From positions 372,001 to 436,000 of the forward strand of contig JAVKCD010000003.1 of the NCBI GenBank assembly GCA_040222855.1: a DNA stretch of 64,000 bases. Reading direction: 5' to 3'. The notes beneath the pieces were generated by a model. It had not been told where the DNA came from. It made no database searches and was given only the letters and a program-made list of their open reading frames with translations. The position numbers were made by a program, and so were the translations under genes. The stretch comes from Phycisphaeraceae bacterium. GTDB taxonomy: Bacteria > Planctomycetota > Phycisphaerae > Phycisphaerales > Phycisphaeraceae. Position 1 is the first letter of the stretch. Each line of letters starts with the position of its first letter. This document shows positions 7,811-16,857 of this stretch, piece after piece.

Positions 7811-9448
7811 ATGCCCGACACGCCAAAACCCGTGGTCGTCATCGTCCGCGACGGCTGGGGACGAAACCCCAACCCGCAGCACGACGCCTTCAACGCCATC
7901 AAACTCGCCAACACCCCACGCTGCGACGCCCTCCTCGACCGCTACCCCCACACCCTCATTCACACCTCTGGCGAAGACGTAGGCCTCCCCGAAGACACCA
8001 TGGGCAACTCCGAAGTCGGCCACCAGAACATCGGTGCCGGCCGCGTCGTCGACCAGGAATCCGTCCGCATCACCAAAGCCATCCGCGACCAATCCTTCTT
8101 CGAGATCCCCGCCCTCGTCAACGCCGTCAAACGCACCAAAACCGGCGCACGACGCTTCGTCCACCTCATGGGCATCGCCTCCGACGCCGGCGTCCACGGA
8201 CTCATGGACCACCTCTACGCCTGCCTCGAACTCTGCAAACGACTCGGACAGCAACGCGTCGCCCTCCACCTCTTCACCGATGGCCGCGACACCGGACCCT
8301 TCACCGGCAAAGACTTCATCCAGCAGATCGAAGCCAAATGCAAAGAGATAGGCGTCGGACAGATCGCCTCCATCGCCGGACGATACTACGCCATGGACCG
8401 CGATAACCGTTGGGAGCGCGTCGAACAGGCCTACGCCTGCCTCACCGGGATCCACGGCCGCAAACTCGAACTCCCCATAGCACCCTCCGCACAACAGGCC
8501 ATCCAGAACTACTACGACCAACCCGCCAACGACTCCCAGCAGGGCGACGAGTTCATCGTCCCCACCATGATCGGCGACTCCATCGACGACGCCCTCGCCA
8601 CCCGCATCTCCGCCGACGACACCGTCATCTTCTACAACTACCGCGGCGACCGCCCCCGCGAGATCGTCAAAGCCTTCGTCCTCCCCAACGACCAGTGGGA
8701 CAACGTCCCCCCCTCACCCGACACCGGCACCCGCGGCTTCAACCGCACCCGCCGCCTGGGCGTCGAGATGGTCACCCTCACCGCCTACGAACAAGGACTA
8801 CCCGTCAAAGTCGCCTTCCCCAAGCCTCCCAAGATGACCGACATCGCCGGACAGTTCCTCGCCGAAAACAACAAAACCCAGTTCCGCTGCGCCGAAACCG
8901 AAAAGTTCCCCCACGTCACCTTCTTCTTCAACGACTACCGCGAAGAACCCTTCCCAGGCGAAACCCGCGGCATGGCCCAGTCACCCAAAGTCCCCACCTA
9001 CGACCTCCAGCCCGAGATGTCCGCACCCGAAATCACCCGACTCGTCCTAGAACAGGTCAACAACAACTCCCAGGACTTCATCCTCGTCAACTTCGCCAAT
9101 GGCGACATGGTCGGACACACCGGCAAACTCGACGCCGCCATCAAAGCCGTCGAAACCGTCGACCACGCCGTCGGACAACTCGTCGACGCCGTCCTCGCCC
9201 AAGGCGGAAAACTCATCGTCACCGCCGACCACGGCAACGCAGAACAGATGTTCGACCCCAACACCGGCAGCCCACACACCGCCCACACCACCTACGACGT
9301 CGAAGCCATCATCGTCGACCCCGCCCTCAACAAAGACACCCCCCTCCGCCAAGGCGGACGCCTCGCCGACATCCTCCCAACCGCCCTCCACCTCATGAAC
9401 CTCACCCCACCCAAAGCCATGACCGGCACCTCCCTCCTCAAACCCTGA
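7811..9448 (+). CDS. gpmI: 2,3-bisphosphoglycerate-independent phosphoglycerate mutase
   Basis: Manganese-dependent glycolytic enzyme interconverting 3- and 2-phosphoglycerate. The 545-residue product has metal ligand D14 in RDGWG, the phospho-acceptor serine S67 in MGNSEVGHQNIGAGR, the DGRDT substrate motif, and the C-terminal metal motifs NFANGDMVGHTG and TADHGNAEQM. Length is slightly above the usual ~510. A GGAG lies seven bases before the ATG. It stands alone, with a convergent neighbour and repeats A1 and B3 downstream. Confidence 0.96.
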   Translation: MPDTPKPVVVIVRDGWGRNPNPQHDAFNAIKLANTPRCDALLDRYPHTLIHTSGEDVGLPEDTMGNSEVGHQNIGAGRVVDQESVRITKAIRDQSFFEIPALVNAVKRTKTGARRFVHLMGIASDAGVHGLMDHLYACLELCKRLGQQRVALHLFTDGRDTGPFTGKDFIQQIEAKCKEIGVGQIASIAGRYYAMDRDNRWERVEQAYACLTGIHGRKLELPIAPSAQQAIQNYYDQPANDSQQGDEFIVPTMIGDSIDDALATRISADDTVIFYNYRGDRPREIVKAFVLPNDQWDNVPPSPDTGTRGFNRTRRLGVEMVTLTAYEQGLPVKVAFPKPPKMTDIAGQFLAENNKTQFRCAETEKFPHVTFFFNDYREEPFPGETRGMAQSPKVPTYDLQPEMSAPEITRLVLEQVNNNSQDFILVNFANGDMVGHTGKLDAAIKAVETVDHAVGQLVDAVLAQGGKLIVTADHGNAEQMFDPNTGSPHTAHTTYDVEAIIVDPALNKDTPLRQGGRLADILPTALHLMNLTPPKAMTGTSLLKP

Positions 9449-9468
9449 GCATCCCACAACAGAATCCA

Positions 9469-9515
9469 GCGTGTCATGAACCACAGGCGCCAGCCTGTGG
9501 GCCCATCCCCTCTTA
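9469..9515. repeat. Intergenic palindromic repeat A, copy 1
   Basis: Perfect 8-bp stem CCACAGGC (9481-9488), loop GCCA, GCCTGTGG (9493-9500), preceded by GTGTCATGAA and followed by GCCCATCCCCTC. Copies with the same flanks lie at 12617 and 15749; all three sit between convergent genes. Confidence 0.7.
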
Positions 9516-9562
9516 AATGACCACCCCCCTACCAAACACAAGCCGCGTCTTCCTCCTCAAAT

Positions 9563-9656
9563 CGGGTGCTCGCATGCCACACTTTGCCACCGTGCAGCGC
9601 AGGCAAAGTGTGCCCGCAATGAACAACACCAGGTGGCTGGAGTCCGGCGCAGCCAA
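9563..9656. repeat. Intergenic palindromic repeat B, copy 3
   Basis: Perfect 11-bp stem CACACTTTGCC (9578-9588) and GGCAAAGTGTG (9602-9612) around a 13-base loop, followed by a degenerate second half with GTCCGGCGCAGCC. It fills most of the gap between gpmI and rsmD together with repeat A1. Confidence 0.7.
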
Positions 9657-9659
9657 CCC

Positions 9660-10259
9660 TTACCCCAAACCCCTCTGATAAACCTGCAACAGCATCCCCC
9701 CATACTTCACCGCCACCGGACCCTCCAACCCATCCACCTCCGCCGCCTCTCCGTACGCCGTAGGCGTCCGCAGACACACCACCCCGCCCTCCTCCAACCG
9801 ACCCCCCAACCGCCCAATCACCCCCATCATCCGCTCCACCGCACCCCCATCGCCCATCAACTTGTAAGGCGGGTCCATGAACACCAACGCCAACGGTTCC
9901 GACTCCAACTGATCCAGCCACATCGGCAGCAACGCACTCCCCGACACGATCCGCGACCGATCCATCAGCCCCAACGACTCCAGATTCGTCCGCAAGACCC
10001 GCTGGATCGTCCGGTCCGACTCCACAAACGTGCAGAATCGAGACCCCCGCGACAACGCCTCGATCCCCAGCCCCCCCGTCCCCGCAAACAAGTCCAGCGT
10101 CGGCCCGAACGGGTCCTCCATCCGCTCCCCCAGCATCCCACGAGCCGTCAGACGATCAAACAACGCCTGCTTCACACGATCCGTGATCGGCCGCGTCGTC
10201 TCAGCATCTGGCGGGCCAACCAGCTTCCGGTGTCGATGGGTCCCTGCAATCACACGCAT
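9660..10259 (-). CDS. rsmD: 16S rRNA (guanine-N2)-methyltransferase RsmD
   Basis: SAM-dependent methylation of a 16S rRNA guanine (G966 in E. coli). The 199-residue product starts MRVIAGTHRHRKL and has the TRPITDRVKQALFD segment at 22-35, SAM-binding motif LDLFAGTGGLGIEALSRG at 56-73 and catalytic DPPY at 129-132. Usual length. No Shine-Dalgarno is visible; TAGGAT lies exactly six bases before the ATG, so the transcript may be leaderless. Convergent with gpmI. Confidence 0.93.
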   Translation of the reverse strand: MRVIAGTHRHRKLVGPPDAETTRPITDRVKQALFDRLTARGMLGERMEDPFGPTLDLFAGTGGLGIEALSRGSRFCTFVESDRTIQRVLRTNLESLGLMDRSRIVSGSALLPMWLDQLESEPLALVFMDPPYKLMGDGGAVERMMGVIGRLGGRLEEGGVVCLRTPTAYGEAAEVDGLEGPVAVKYGGMLLQVYQRGLG

Positions 10260-10265
10260 ACTCCC

Positions 10266-10271
10266 ATCCTA
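10266..10271 (-). promoter_or_regulatory. Putative -10 element, rsmD
   Basis: TAGGAT on the minus strand, six bases before the ATG at 10259. No convincing -35 is seen. It is one of a set with identical spacing in this window. Confidence 0.35.
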
Positions 10272-10365
10272 CGCCACAACCCCGCTAGAAAACCCAGCCC
10301 CGGTTCGGTACGGTGCCCCATGTAACACCTCCCCCCGCCGCCCCCTTGAAGCAATATCCAATCCC

Positions 10366-11265
10366 ATGACCACCAAACAGAAAAAACGCGACGATAAAAA
10401 GAAGAAAAAGAACAAGCCCGACGGCCCCACCAAGGCCCAGCGCGCCGACAAATACGACCTCTATCAGAAAGCCGTCCAGGACCCCGAGCACGAGGTCGAC
10501 TTCTTCGAACTCGCCTACCGCGAAGCCAACGATGGCGCCTCACCCACCACACTCCGCGAAGACTTCTGCGGAACCTTCGCCATCTGCTGCACCTGGGCCG
10601 CCTCCAAACCCGACCGCAGGTCCCTGGGCGTCGACCTCGACCCCGAACCCCTCGACTGGGGCATGGCCCACAACCTCACCAAACTCAACCCCGAACAACA
10701 GTCCCGCGTCACCCTCCTCAAAGACGACGTCCGCAAAATCACCCAGGCCAAAGCCGATGTCCTCTCCGCCCAGAACTTCTCCTTCTACCTCTTCACTGAA
10801 CGCAAAGACCTCGTCAACTACTTCAAGGCCGCACGCGAAAACCTCGCCCCAGGCGGGGTCATGGTCCTCGATATGATGGGCGGGCCCGAATGCCTCAAAG
10901 AAGACAACGATGAACCCCGCAAATGCGACGGCTTCCACTACACCTGGCGCACCGAAAGCGTCAACCCCATCACCAACATCTCAAGCCACACCATCTCCTT
11001 CAAGTTCAAGGACGGCAGCAAACTCCGCAATGCCTTCACCTACCAGTGGCGCATGTACTCCATCCCCGAAGTCCGCGATGCCCTGCTCGATGCCGGATTC
11101 CCCAGAGTCGATGTCTACTGGGAAGGCGCCACCGAAGACGGTGACGGCGACGGCGACTGGAAAATCACCACCGAAGCCGAGATGGACCCCTCTTGGCTCT
11201 GCTACATGGTCGCCCGCCGCGACCTCCAACCCGTCGGAAAGCTCAACGGAAAGACCGCCCGATGA
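10366..11265 (+). CDS. Class I SAM-dependent methyltransferase
   Basis: A 299-residue protein with a lysine-rich, probably disordered N-terminus (residues 3-20), then a Rossmann methyltransferase: LREDFCGTFAICCTWA near residues 60-75, the acidic motif SLGVDLDPEPLDWG, and a PGGVMVLDMMGGPE segment. The start is the ATG at 10366; the frame is open further upstream, but that part overlaps rsmD antisense. Its TGA overlaps the hisS ATG (ATGA), implying translational coupling. Substrate unknown; no tRNA- or ubiquinone-specific motif was recognised. Confidence 0.8.
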   Translation: MTTKQKKRDDKKKKKNKPDGPTKAQRADKYDLYQKAVQDPEHEVDFFELAYREANDGASPTTLREDFCGTFAICCTWAASKPDRRSLGVDLDPEPLDWGMAHNLTKLNPEQQSRVTLLKDDVRKITQAKADVLSAQNFSFYLFTERKDLVNYFKAARENLAPGGVMVLDMMGGPECLKEDNDEPRKCDGFHYTWRTESVNPITNISSHTISFKFKDGSKLRNAFTYQWRMYSIPEVRDALLDAGFPRVDVYWEGATEDGDGDGDWKITTEAEMDPSWLCYMVARRDLQPVGKLNGKTAR

Positions 11266-12563
11266 AACTCCAGGGACCCCGCGGAACCCGCGACTTCTAC
11301 CCCGACGACATGGCCTGGCGGCGACGACTCGAAGACGCCTGGCGCACCGTCTCCGTCCGACACGGATTCGAAGAAGTCGATGGACCCATCTTCGAAACCC
11401 AGGAACTCTACAAAATAAAATCAGGCGACGGCATCCTCTCCGAAATCTTCCACGTCAAACACCCTCAGGGCGATGCCGAGTTCGCACTCCGCCCCGAGTT
11501 CACACCCACCCTCGCCCGTATGGTCGCCGCCCGCGCCAACGGACTCCCTAAACCCATCAAGTGGTTCGCCACCCCCAACTTCTGCCGCGCCGAGCGACCC
11601 CAACGAGGAAGACTCCGAGAGTTCTGGCAGTGGAACGCCGACATCCTCGGCTCCGAATCCGCCCTCGCCGACGCCGAATGCATCCTCGTCGCCATCGACC
11701 TGCTCCGCGAGTTCGGACTCAGCAACCAGCACATCGTCGTCCGCATCTCACACCGCGAAGTCGTCCGCCACATCCTCGAACGCCTAGGCGTCACCGACGA
11801 CAAAATGGTCAACGCCTTCGAACTCCTCGATCGACGTGAAAAACTTGAACACGATGACTTCGTCAAACAGGCCACCGAACTAGGTCTCGACGGACCCAAG
11901 GTCGAACGATTCCTGCAGATGACCCGCCGCCGATACCCCGTTGGCGAAATCGATCACCTCGTCCGCTCTGTCGGCATGGATGGCGGATTCGAAAAACTCC
12001 GCGAACTCGACGAGCAACTCGTCGCCTTCGGCATCGCCGACTGGTGCGCCTACGACCTCGGCATCGTCCGCGGACTCGCCTACTACACCGGCACCGTCTT
12101 CGAACTCCACGAAGCCTCCGGCATGGAACGCGCCGTCGCCGGCGGAGGACGATACGACAAACTCATCGAACTCTTCGGCGGCCCCGCCATGCCCGCCGTC
12201 GGCTTCGGTATGGGCGACGTCGTCCTCACCAACGTCCTCCAGGACAAAGGACTCCTCCCCGAAGACGTCACCCCACGACCCGACGTGTTCGTCCTACCCG
12301 CCTCCGAAACCGGCAACACCCAGCTCCGCAGCGTCGTCGCCAACCTCCGCGAACAAGGCATCCACGCACGCTTCTCCTACAAAACCACCACCAACCTCGG
12401 CAAACTCCTCAAAGACGCCAACCAATCCCGCGCCCGCTTCGCACTCCTCCTCGGCGACGACACCCCATCAGGACAAGCCGAACTCAAAGACCTCGACTCC
12501 GGCGACCAGGCCATCATCCAACTCACCGACCTCCCCAATCACCTCGCCACACCCACCGACTGA
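11262..12563 (+). CDS. hisS: Histidyl-tRNA synthetase
   Basis: Class II aminoacyl-tRNA synthetase charging tRNA-His. The 433-residue product begins MKLQGPRGTRDFYPDD, has motif 2 around FCRAERPQRGRLREF and the histidine-specific segments RGLAYYTGTVFE and GGGRYD, then an anticodon-binding domain from about residue 335. The family start MKLQ..GTRDFYP fixes the ATG at 11262, which overlaps the stop of the upstream methyltransferase by four bases. FCRAERPQRGRLREF differs a little from the common FRYERPQ..R.REF but keeps the arginines. Confidence 0.95.
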   Translation: MKLQGPRGTRDFYPDDMAWRRRLEDAWRTVSVRHGFEEVDGPIFETQELYKIKSGDGILSEIFHVKHPQGDAEFALRPEFTPTLARMVAARANGLPKPIKWFATPNFCRAERPQRGRLREFWQWNADILGSESALADAECILVAIDLLREFGLSNQHIVVRISHREVVRHILERLGVTDDKMVNAFELLDRREKLEHDDFVKQATELGLDGPKVERFLQMTRRRYPVGEIDHLVRSVGMDGGFEKLRELDEQLVAFGIADWCAYDLGIVRGLAYYTGTVFELHEASGMERAVAGGGRYDKLIELFGGPAMPAVGFGMGDVVLTNVLQDKGLLPEDVTPRPDVFVLPASETGNTQLRSVVANLREQGIHARFSYKTTTNLGKLLKDANQSRARFALLLGDDTPSGQAELKDLDSGDQAIIQLTDLPNHLATPTD

Positions 12564-12616
12564 TCCAAACAACACACATCCCCTCAAAACCACCCACAAC
12601 CAAAAAAACAAAACAA

Positions 12617-12662
12617 GCGTGTCACGAGCCGCAGGCGCAAGCCTGCCGGGCCCATCCCCTCA
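12617..12662. repeat. Intergenic palindromic repeat A, copy 2
   Basis: Stem GCAGGC (12631-12636), loop GCAA, GCCTGC (12641-12646), flanked by GCGTGTCACGAGCC and GGGCCCATCCCCTC as in copy 1. It lies between convergent hisS and the CbiX-like gene. Confidence 0.7.
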
Positions 12663-12703
12663 CAAACACGCCATCACCCACCCACAATCCAAGCGCAAAC
12701 CCC

Positions 12704-13183
12704 TCACCCCCCGACCTTCTCCCCAACGCCCTCAGGCAGCCGAAACGAACACCGCCCCGTCCCCGCACACGACTCACACTCCGGCGCCGTACCCGCCATA
12801 TGACTGATGCAATGCTCGATCCGATTCTCGATCACCTGTTTCATCATCGGGTGCAGCCCGATCGGTGCCGTCACCACAAAAGGCACCCCCGGATGCCGCC
12901 CCGCTGCCTCCGCCGCCAACTCCGGAATGTCCTGATCCCAGTGCTTCCCAGGCAGCAAAAAATAAGGACAGATCAATACCTTCGTCGCCCCGCGCTCCAC
13001 ACAACGATCAAACGCCGTCCCGATCGACGGCTCCGCCAGCTCCATGTGCGCCGGCTCCACAATCTCAAACCCCGCCTCCGGCGCAAACGCCCCCACAAAA
13101 CGCTCCAGCATCTCATTCGACGCCGCCCGCCGAGACCCATGGTCCACAATCACAATACCCAGCTTCTCAGGTGCTTTACTCAT
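12704..13183 (-). CDS. CbiX/SirB-like sirohydrochlorin chelatase with cysteine-rich tail
   Basis: A 159-residue single-domain chelatase of the CbiX/SirB type, which inserts cobalt, nickel or iron into sirohydrochlorin. Visible features are the N-terminal IVIVDHGSRRAASNEML with the metal histidine, EPAHMELAEPSI, and the CPYFLLPGKHWDQDIP motif with the second histidine. The C-terminus has four cysteines in a short stretch (HC..., PECESCAGTGRC), which may bind metal. The ATG at 13183 is preferred over an upstream in-frame start because TATATT lies exactly six bases before it. No other cobalamin or siroheme genes are nearby, so the metal is unknown. Confidence 0.82.
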   Translation of the reverse strand: MSKAPEKLGIVIVDHGSRRAASNEMLERFVGAFAPEAGFEIVEPAHMELAEPSIGTAFDRCVERGATKVLICPYFLLPGKHWDQDIPELAAEAAGRHPGVPFVVTAPIGLHPMMKQVIENRIEHCISHMAGTAPECESCAGTGRCSFRLPEGVGEKVGG

Positions 13184-13189
13184 ACCCCA

Positions 13190-13195
13190 AATATA
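13190..13195 (-). promoter_or_regulatory. Putative -10 element, CbiX-like gene
   Basis: TATATT on the minus strand, followed by TGGGGT and the ATG at 13183. This is the same arrangement as at 6940. No clear -35. Confidence 0.45.
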
Positions 13196-13314
13196 GGCTA
13201 CCTCACCCGACACGGCTCACACAGAACCCCGATCACACCCCTGCCCTTAGCCTTGACCCCCCCCGCGACCCCAGCGACACTACACGGCTACCCAGAACCA
13301 CTCGGAGCCCAGCC

Positions 13315-14436
13315 ATGTCCCTCAACCTCGCCATCATCGCCGGCGATGGAACCGGCCAGGAAGTCACCAACCAGGCCCTCCGCGTCCTCCAGCAGGTCGC
13401 CACCGACGCCAACTTCACCGTCACCACCACCGACCTCCCCTACGGCGGAGACCGCTACCTCAAAACCGGAACCGTCCTCACCGACGACGAACTCAACGAA
13501 CTCAAGCAGTACGACGCCATCCTCCTCGGCGCCGTCGGACACCCCGACGTACCCCCAGGCGTCCTCGAAAAAGGCATCCTCCTCAAACTCCGTTTCGAAC
13601 TCGACCAGTACATCAACCTCCGACCCGTCAAACTCTACCCCGGCATCGAAACACCTCTCGCCAACAAAACACCCGACGATATCGACCTCGTCGTCGTCCG
13701 CGAAAATACCGAAGACCTCTACGGCGGCAACGGCGGCGTCATCCGACAAAACACACCCAACGAACTCTCCACACAGGAAATGATCGCCACACGCTTCGGC
13801 GTCGAACGTTGCCTCCGCTACGCCTTCGACCTCGCACGAACCCGAAAAGCTGGCGGTTACCCCGGCAAACTCACCCTCGTTCACAAAACCAACGTCCTCA
13901 CCCACTGCGGCGGCACATGGTTCCGAGCCTTCAACGAGATCGGCGACGCCGACTACAAAGACATCCAACGCGACTACCACCACGTCGACGCCTGCTGCAT
14001 GTACCTCGCCACCAAACCCGAAATCTACGACACCGTCGTCGTCCCCAACATGTTCGGCGACATCATCACCGACCTCGGTGCCGCCATCGCCGGCGGAATG
14101 GGCATCGCCGCCTCCGGCAACCTTAACCCCGACCCCAACAACCCCAACCCCTCCATGTTCGAACCCGTCCACGGCTCCTCACCCGACATCGCCGGCCAGA
14201 ACAAAGCCAACCCACTCGCCGCCATCGACTCCCTCGCCATGCTCCTCCAGGAAACCGGACGCACCCAGAACAAACCCCACCTCACCACCGCCGGCGACCG
14301 CGTCGCACAAGCCGTCCAGGCCGTCACCCCCAACTTCACCGGCAAAAAACTCGACCGCTCCGGCTACTCAACCTCCGACATAGGCGACATGGTCCTCAAT
14401 GCCCTAGCTCAATCCCCCACCCCCGCCAACGCCTGA
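13315..14436 (+). CDS. 3-isopropylmalate dehydrogenase-like NAD-dependent decarboxylating dehydrogenase
   Basis: A 373-residue member of the isocitrate/isopropylmalate dehydrogenase family. It starts MSLNLAIIAGDGTGQEV, contains LLLKLRFELDQYINLRPVKL, the VVVRENTEDLYGGNGGV segment, HKTNVLTHCGGTWFRAF, the metal-binding VVPNMFGDIITDLGA and the nucleotide site FEPVHGSSPDIAGQ. The LRFELDQYINLRPVKLYP pattern is closest to actinobacterial-type LeuB (leucine synthesis), but tartrate or malate dehydrogenases of the same family cannot be excluded, and no leuA/C/D is present here. GGAG lies eight bases before the ATG. The NamZ gene follows 14 bases later. Confidence 0.85.
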   Translation: MSLNLAIIAGDGTGQEVTNQALRVLQQVATDANFTVTTTDLPYGGDRYLKTGTVLTDDELNELKQYDAILLGAVGHPDVPPGVLEKGILLKLRFELDQYINLRPVKLYPGIETPLANKTPDDIDLVVVRENTEDLYGGNGGVIRQNTPNELSTQEMIATRFGVERCLRYAFDLARTRKAGGYPGKLTLVHKTNVLTHCGGTWFRAFNEIGDADYKDIQRDYHHVDACCMYLATKPEIYDTVVVPNMFGDIITDLGAAIAGGMGIAASGNLNPDPNNPNPSMFEPVHGSSPDIAGQNKANPLAAIDSLAMLLQETGRTQNKPHLTTAGDRVAQAVQAVTPNFTGKKLDRSGYSTSDIGDMVLNALAQSPTPANA

Positions 14437-14450
14437 CGAGACACCCACCC

Positions 14451-15689
14451 ATGCGAAACATCACCCTCCTCATCCTCCTGACCACCCTCGCCGCCTGCCA
14501 AACCACGCAACCGCCCACACCGCCACCAACCACAACAACCCACGCAGCCCCCGCGCCCACCAAAATCCTCAATGGCGTCGACATCCTCCAACGCGACAAC
14601 TTCCGACTCCTCGAAAACCAACGCGTCGCCATCGTCACCAACCACACCGGCCTCACCCGCGATGGCCAGCACATCGTCGACCTCCTCCACCACGCACCCA
14701 ACGTCAACCTCGTCAAAATCTTCTCACCCGAACACGGCCTCTACGGAAAACTCGACGAAAAAGTAGGCCACTCCGTCCACCCCGAATACGACCTCAAGGT
14801 CTACTCCCTATACGGCGAAACCCGTAAACCAACACCCGACATGCTCGAAGACATCGACACCATCGTCTTCGACATCCAGGACATCGGCACACGCTTCTAC
14901 ACCTACATCTCCACCATGGGCCTCTGCATGGAGGCAGCCTCCGAACACAACCTCCGCATCGTCGTCCTCGACCGACCCAATCCCATCAACGGCATCGACG
15001 TCGCCGGACCCATCGCCGACGAAAAACACTTCGGCTTCACCGCCTACGGACCCATCCCTCTCCGACACGGTATGACCGTCGGCGAACTCGCCCACCTCTT
15101 CAACACCGAATACGACATCAACGCCAACCTCACCGTCGTACCCGTCGAAGGATGGTCCCGCGAACAGTTCTTCGACCACACAGGCCTCCTCTGGACCAAC
15201 CCCTCACCCAACATGCGCAACCTCACCCAGGCCATCCTCTACCCCGGCATCGGCCTCCTCGAATCAGGAAAACAAATCTCCGTCGGCCGCGGAACCGACC
15301 AACCCTTCGAAGTCTTCGGCGCCCCCTTCATCAACCCCCAACAACTCACCGCCGCCCTCAACAACCGCAACATCCCCGGACTCTCCTTCATCCCCATCCG
15401 CTTCACACCCACCGTCCGACACTACAAAGACCAGGACTGTGGCGGGGTCTACATCATGATCACCGACCGCCACGCCCTCGAACCCATCTCCGCAGGACTC
15501 ACCATCGCCTGGACCATCGAACACCTCTACCCCGACGCCTACGACCTCGACTCCGTCGCCCGAATGATCCAAGACGACGACGCCATGAACGCCCTCAAAT
15601 CAGCCACAGACCCCACCACCATCCCCAACATCTGGCAAGCCGAACTCAACACCTTCAAACAAACCCGACTCCACCACCTCATCTACTAA
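14451..15689 (+). CDS. DUF1343 lipoprotein, NamZ-type exo-beta-N-acetylmuramidase
   Basis: A 412-residue protein of the DUF1343 family, whose characterised member NamZ removes N-acetylmuramic acid from the non-reducing end of peptidoglycan fragments. A lipoprotein signal with lipobox LAAC (C16) precedes a proline/threonine-rich linker (20-38) and the catalytic domain with VAIVTNHTGLTRDGQH, IFSPEHGLYG, TIVFDIQDIGTRFYTYIST and VVLDRPNPING. The C-terminal half has FINPQQL and YKDQDCGGVYI. Outer-membrane or periplasmic cell-wall recycling is inferred. It is probably co-transcribed with the upstream dehydrogenase. Confidence 0.9.
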   Translation: MRNITLLILLTTLAACQTTQPPTPPPTTTTHAAPAPTKILNGVDILQRDNFRLLENQRVAIVTNHTGLTRDGQHIVDLLHHAPNVNLVKIFSPEHGLYGKLDEKVGHSVHPEYDLKVYSLYGETRKPTPDMLEDIDTIVFDIQDIGTRFYTYISTMGLCMEAASEHNLRIVVLDRPNPINGIDVAGPIADEKHFGFTAYGPIPLRHGMTVGELAHLFNTEYDINANLTVVPVEGWSREQFFDHTGLLWTNPSPNMRNLTQAILYPGIGLLESGKQISVGRGTDQPFEVFGAPFINPQQLTAALNNRNIPGLSFIPIRFTPTVRHYKDQDCGGVYIMITDRHALEPISAGLTIAWTIEHLYPDAYDLDSVARMIQDDDAMNALKSATDPTTIPNIWQAELNTFKQTRLHHLIY

Positions 15690-15748
15690 CCCAGGAACAC
15701 GCCCATCACGCCAGAGGCTGGCCACCCCAAACAACAAAAATAATCACC

Positions 15749-15790
15749 AGTGATACGAGCCCCAGACACCAAGCCTGGGGTCCACCAACC
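15749..15790. repeat. Intergenic palindromic repeat A, copy 3
   Basis: Stem CCCCAG (15760-15765) and CTGGGG (15775-15780), preceded by GTGATACGAG and followed by TCCACCAACC. It lies between convergent NamZ and hydrolase genes, as with the other two copies, and is the most diverged copy. Confidence 0.6.
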
Positions 15791-15831
15791 ACGAATCCCA
15801 CCTCCACCAACACCACAACGCACGGCCTCAC

Positions 15832-16710
15832 TCACCTCCCCCGCAACAACCTCCCCCACCGCACCCAAGCCTCCTCCCTCGCCACCCGATTCGCCTCCGA
15901 CGCCCCCGCCATCTCCCCCGCCCGCAAAAACCCGTGCCCCGCACCCTCATACACCACCGGCTCATACCGCTTGCCCGCCGCCGCCATCGCCTGCGCCACC
16001 TCCGGCACCGCCGACGTGATCCGAGCATCATTCCCGCCATAAAACCCATACACCGGCACCGCAATCCGCTCCATCACCCCCGCCTCCGGCGCACTCCCAT
16101 AAAACACATACACGCCCGCCAGCCGCGCATCCTCCGCCGCAAAACCAAACGCCTGCGACCCGCCCCAGCAGAAACCCGCCACCGACACCCGACCATCCCC
16201 CGCGTCCATCGTCCGCCCATACCGAACCACCGCCTTCAGATCCTCCGTCACCATCGCCTGATCCAACCCATAAATCCCCGTCCGCGCCTCATCCGGCGAC
16301 CCAAAAGCCTCCGTCCCCCCGCCCCCCGGCCCCATCCCCGACAACAGATCCGGTGCAATCGCGATATACCCCAACTCCGCCACCTGATCCGCCACGCTCC
16401 GCGCCCAATCATTCAACCCCCGATTCTCATGAATCACCACCACCACCCCCGCCTTCTCCGCCACCTCCGGATAAACCACAAACGCCCGCACCGACCGACC
16501 ACGCCCCGACCCCAACACCACCCACTCATGATGCCGTGGCGACGACTCCAGCCGCTCCAACGCATCCATCCCCTCCGGCACCTCGACACCCTCCACCCCC
16601 CGCTCCGCCCCACGTTCACCTACGTTCTCAACCTCAACCCCCTCCGACACCACCACACAACCAGCGACCAACAAACCCACCATCATCAGCAAGACTACAC
16701 GCATCATCAT
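15832..16710 (-). CDS. Dienelactone hydrolase family lipoprotein
   Basis: A 292-residue alpha/beta hydrolase exported as a lipoprotein: lipobox LVAGC at 14-18, a low-complexity V/G/E linker to about residue 48, then the DLH domain. The nucleophile is C181 in VAGFCWGG, the acid probably the D in FYGGNDARIT (~230), and the histidine in GAGHGFLR (~261). DLH enzymes open lactones or cleave esters; substrate here is unknown. The linker composition (V, G, E) follows the local G-rich sense strand. The ATG-ATG-ATG start leaves a small ambiguity. AAAGG lies 11 bases upstream. Confidence 0.85.
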   Translation of the reverse strand: MMMRVVLLMMVGLLVAGCVVVSEGVEVENVGERGAERGVEGVEVPEGMDALERLESSPRHHEWVVLGSGRGRSVRAFVVYPEVAEKAGVVVVIHENRGLNDWARSVADQVAELGYIAIAPDLLSGMGPGGGGTEAFGSPDEARTGIYGLDQAMVTEDLKAVVRYGRTMDAGDGRVSVAGFCWGGSQAFGFAAEDARLAGVYVFYGSAPEAGVMERIAVPVYGFYGGNDARITSAVPEVAQAMAAAGKRYEPVVYEGAGHGFLRAGEMAGASEANRVAREEAWVRWGRLLRGR

Positions 16711-16857
16711 GATCTCTAGCCTTTCTTAAATCTCAAACTCTAGCCTAACCAGCATGACGACACACTAAGAAAACGATCGAGCAAAATGATGCTGGGAATC
16801 TTCTGGTTTACCGTCGTCAAAGTAGGCCTCTAACAATATGCGATACATCAGTGTGAT

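Noticed and set aside
13251-13290. TTGACC as -35 of a promoter for the isopropylmalate-dehydrogenase-like gene
   Set aside because: No acceptable -10 lies 16-18 bases downstream; the best is CACTAC at 19.
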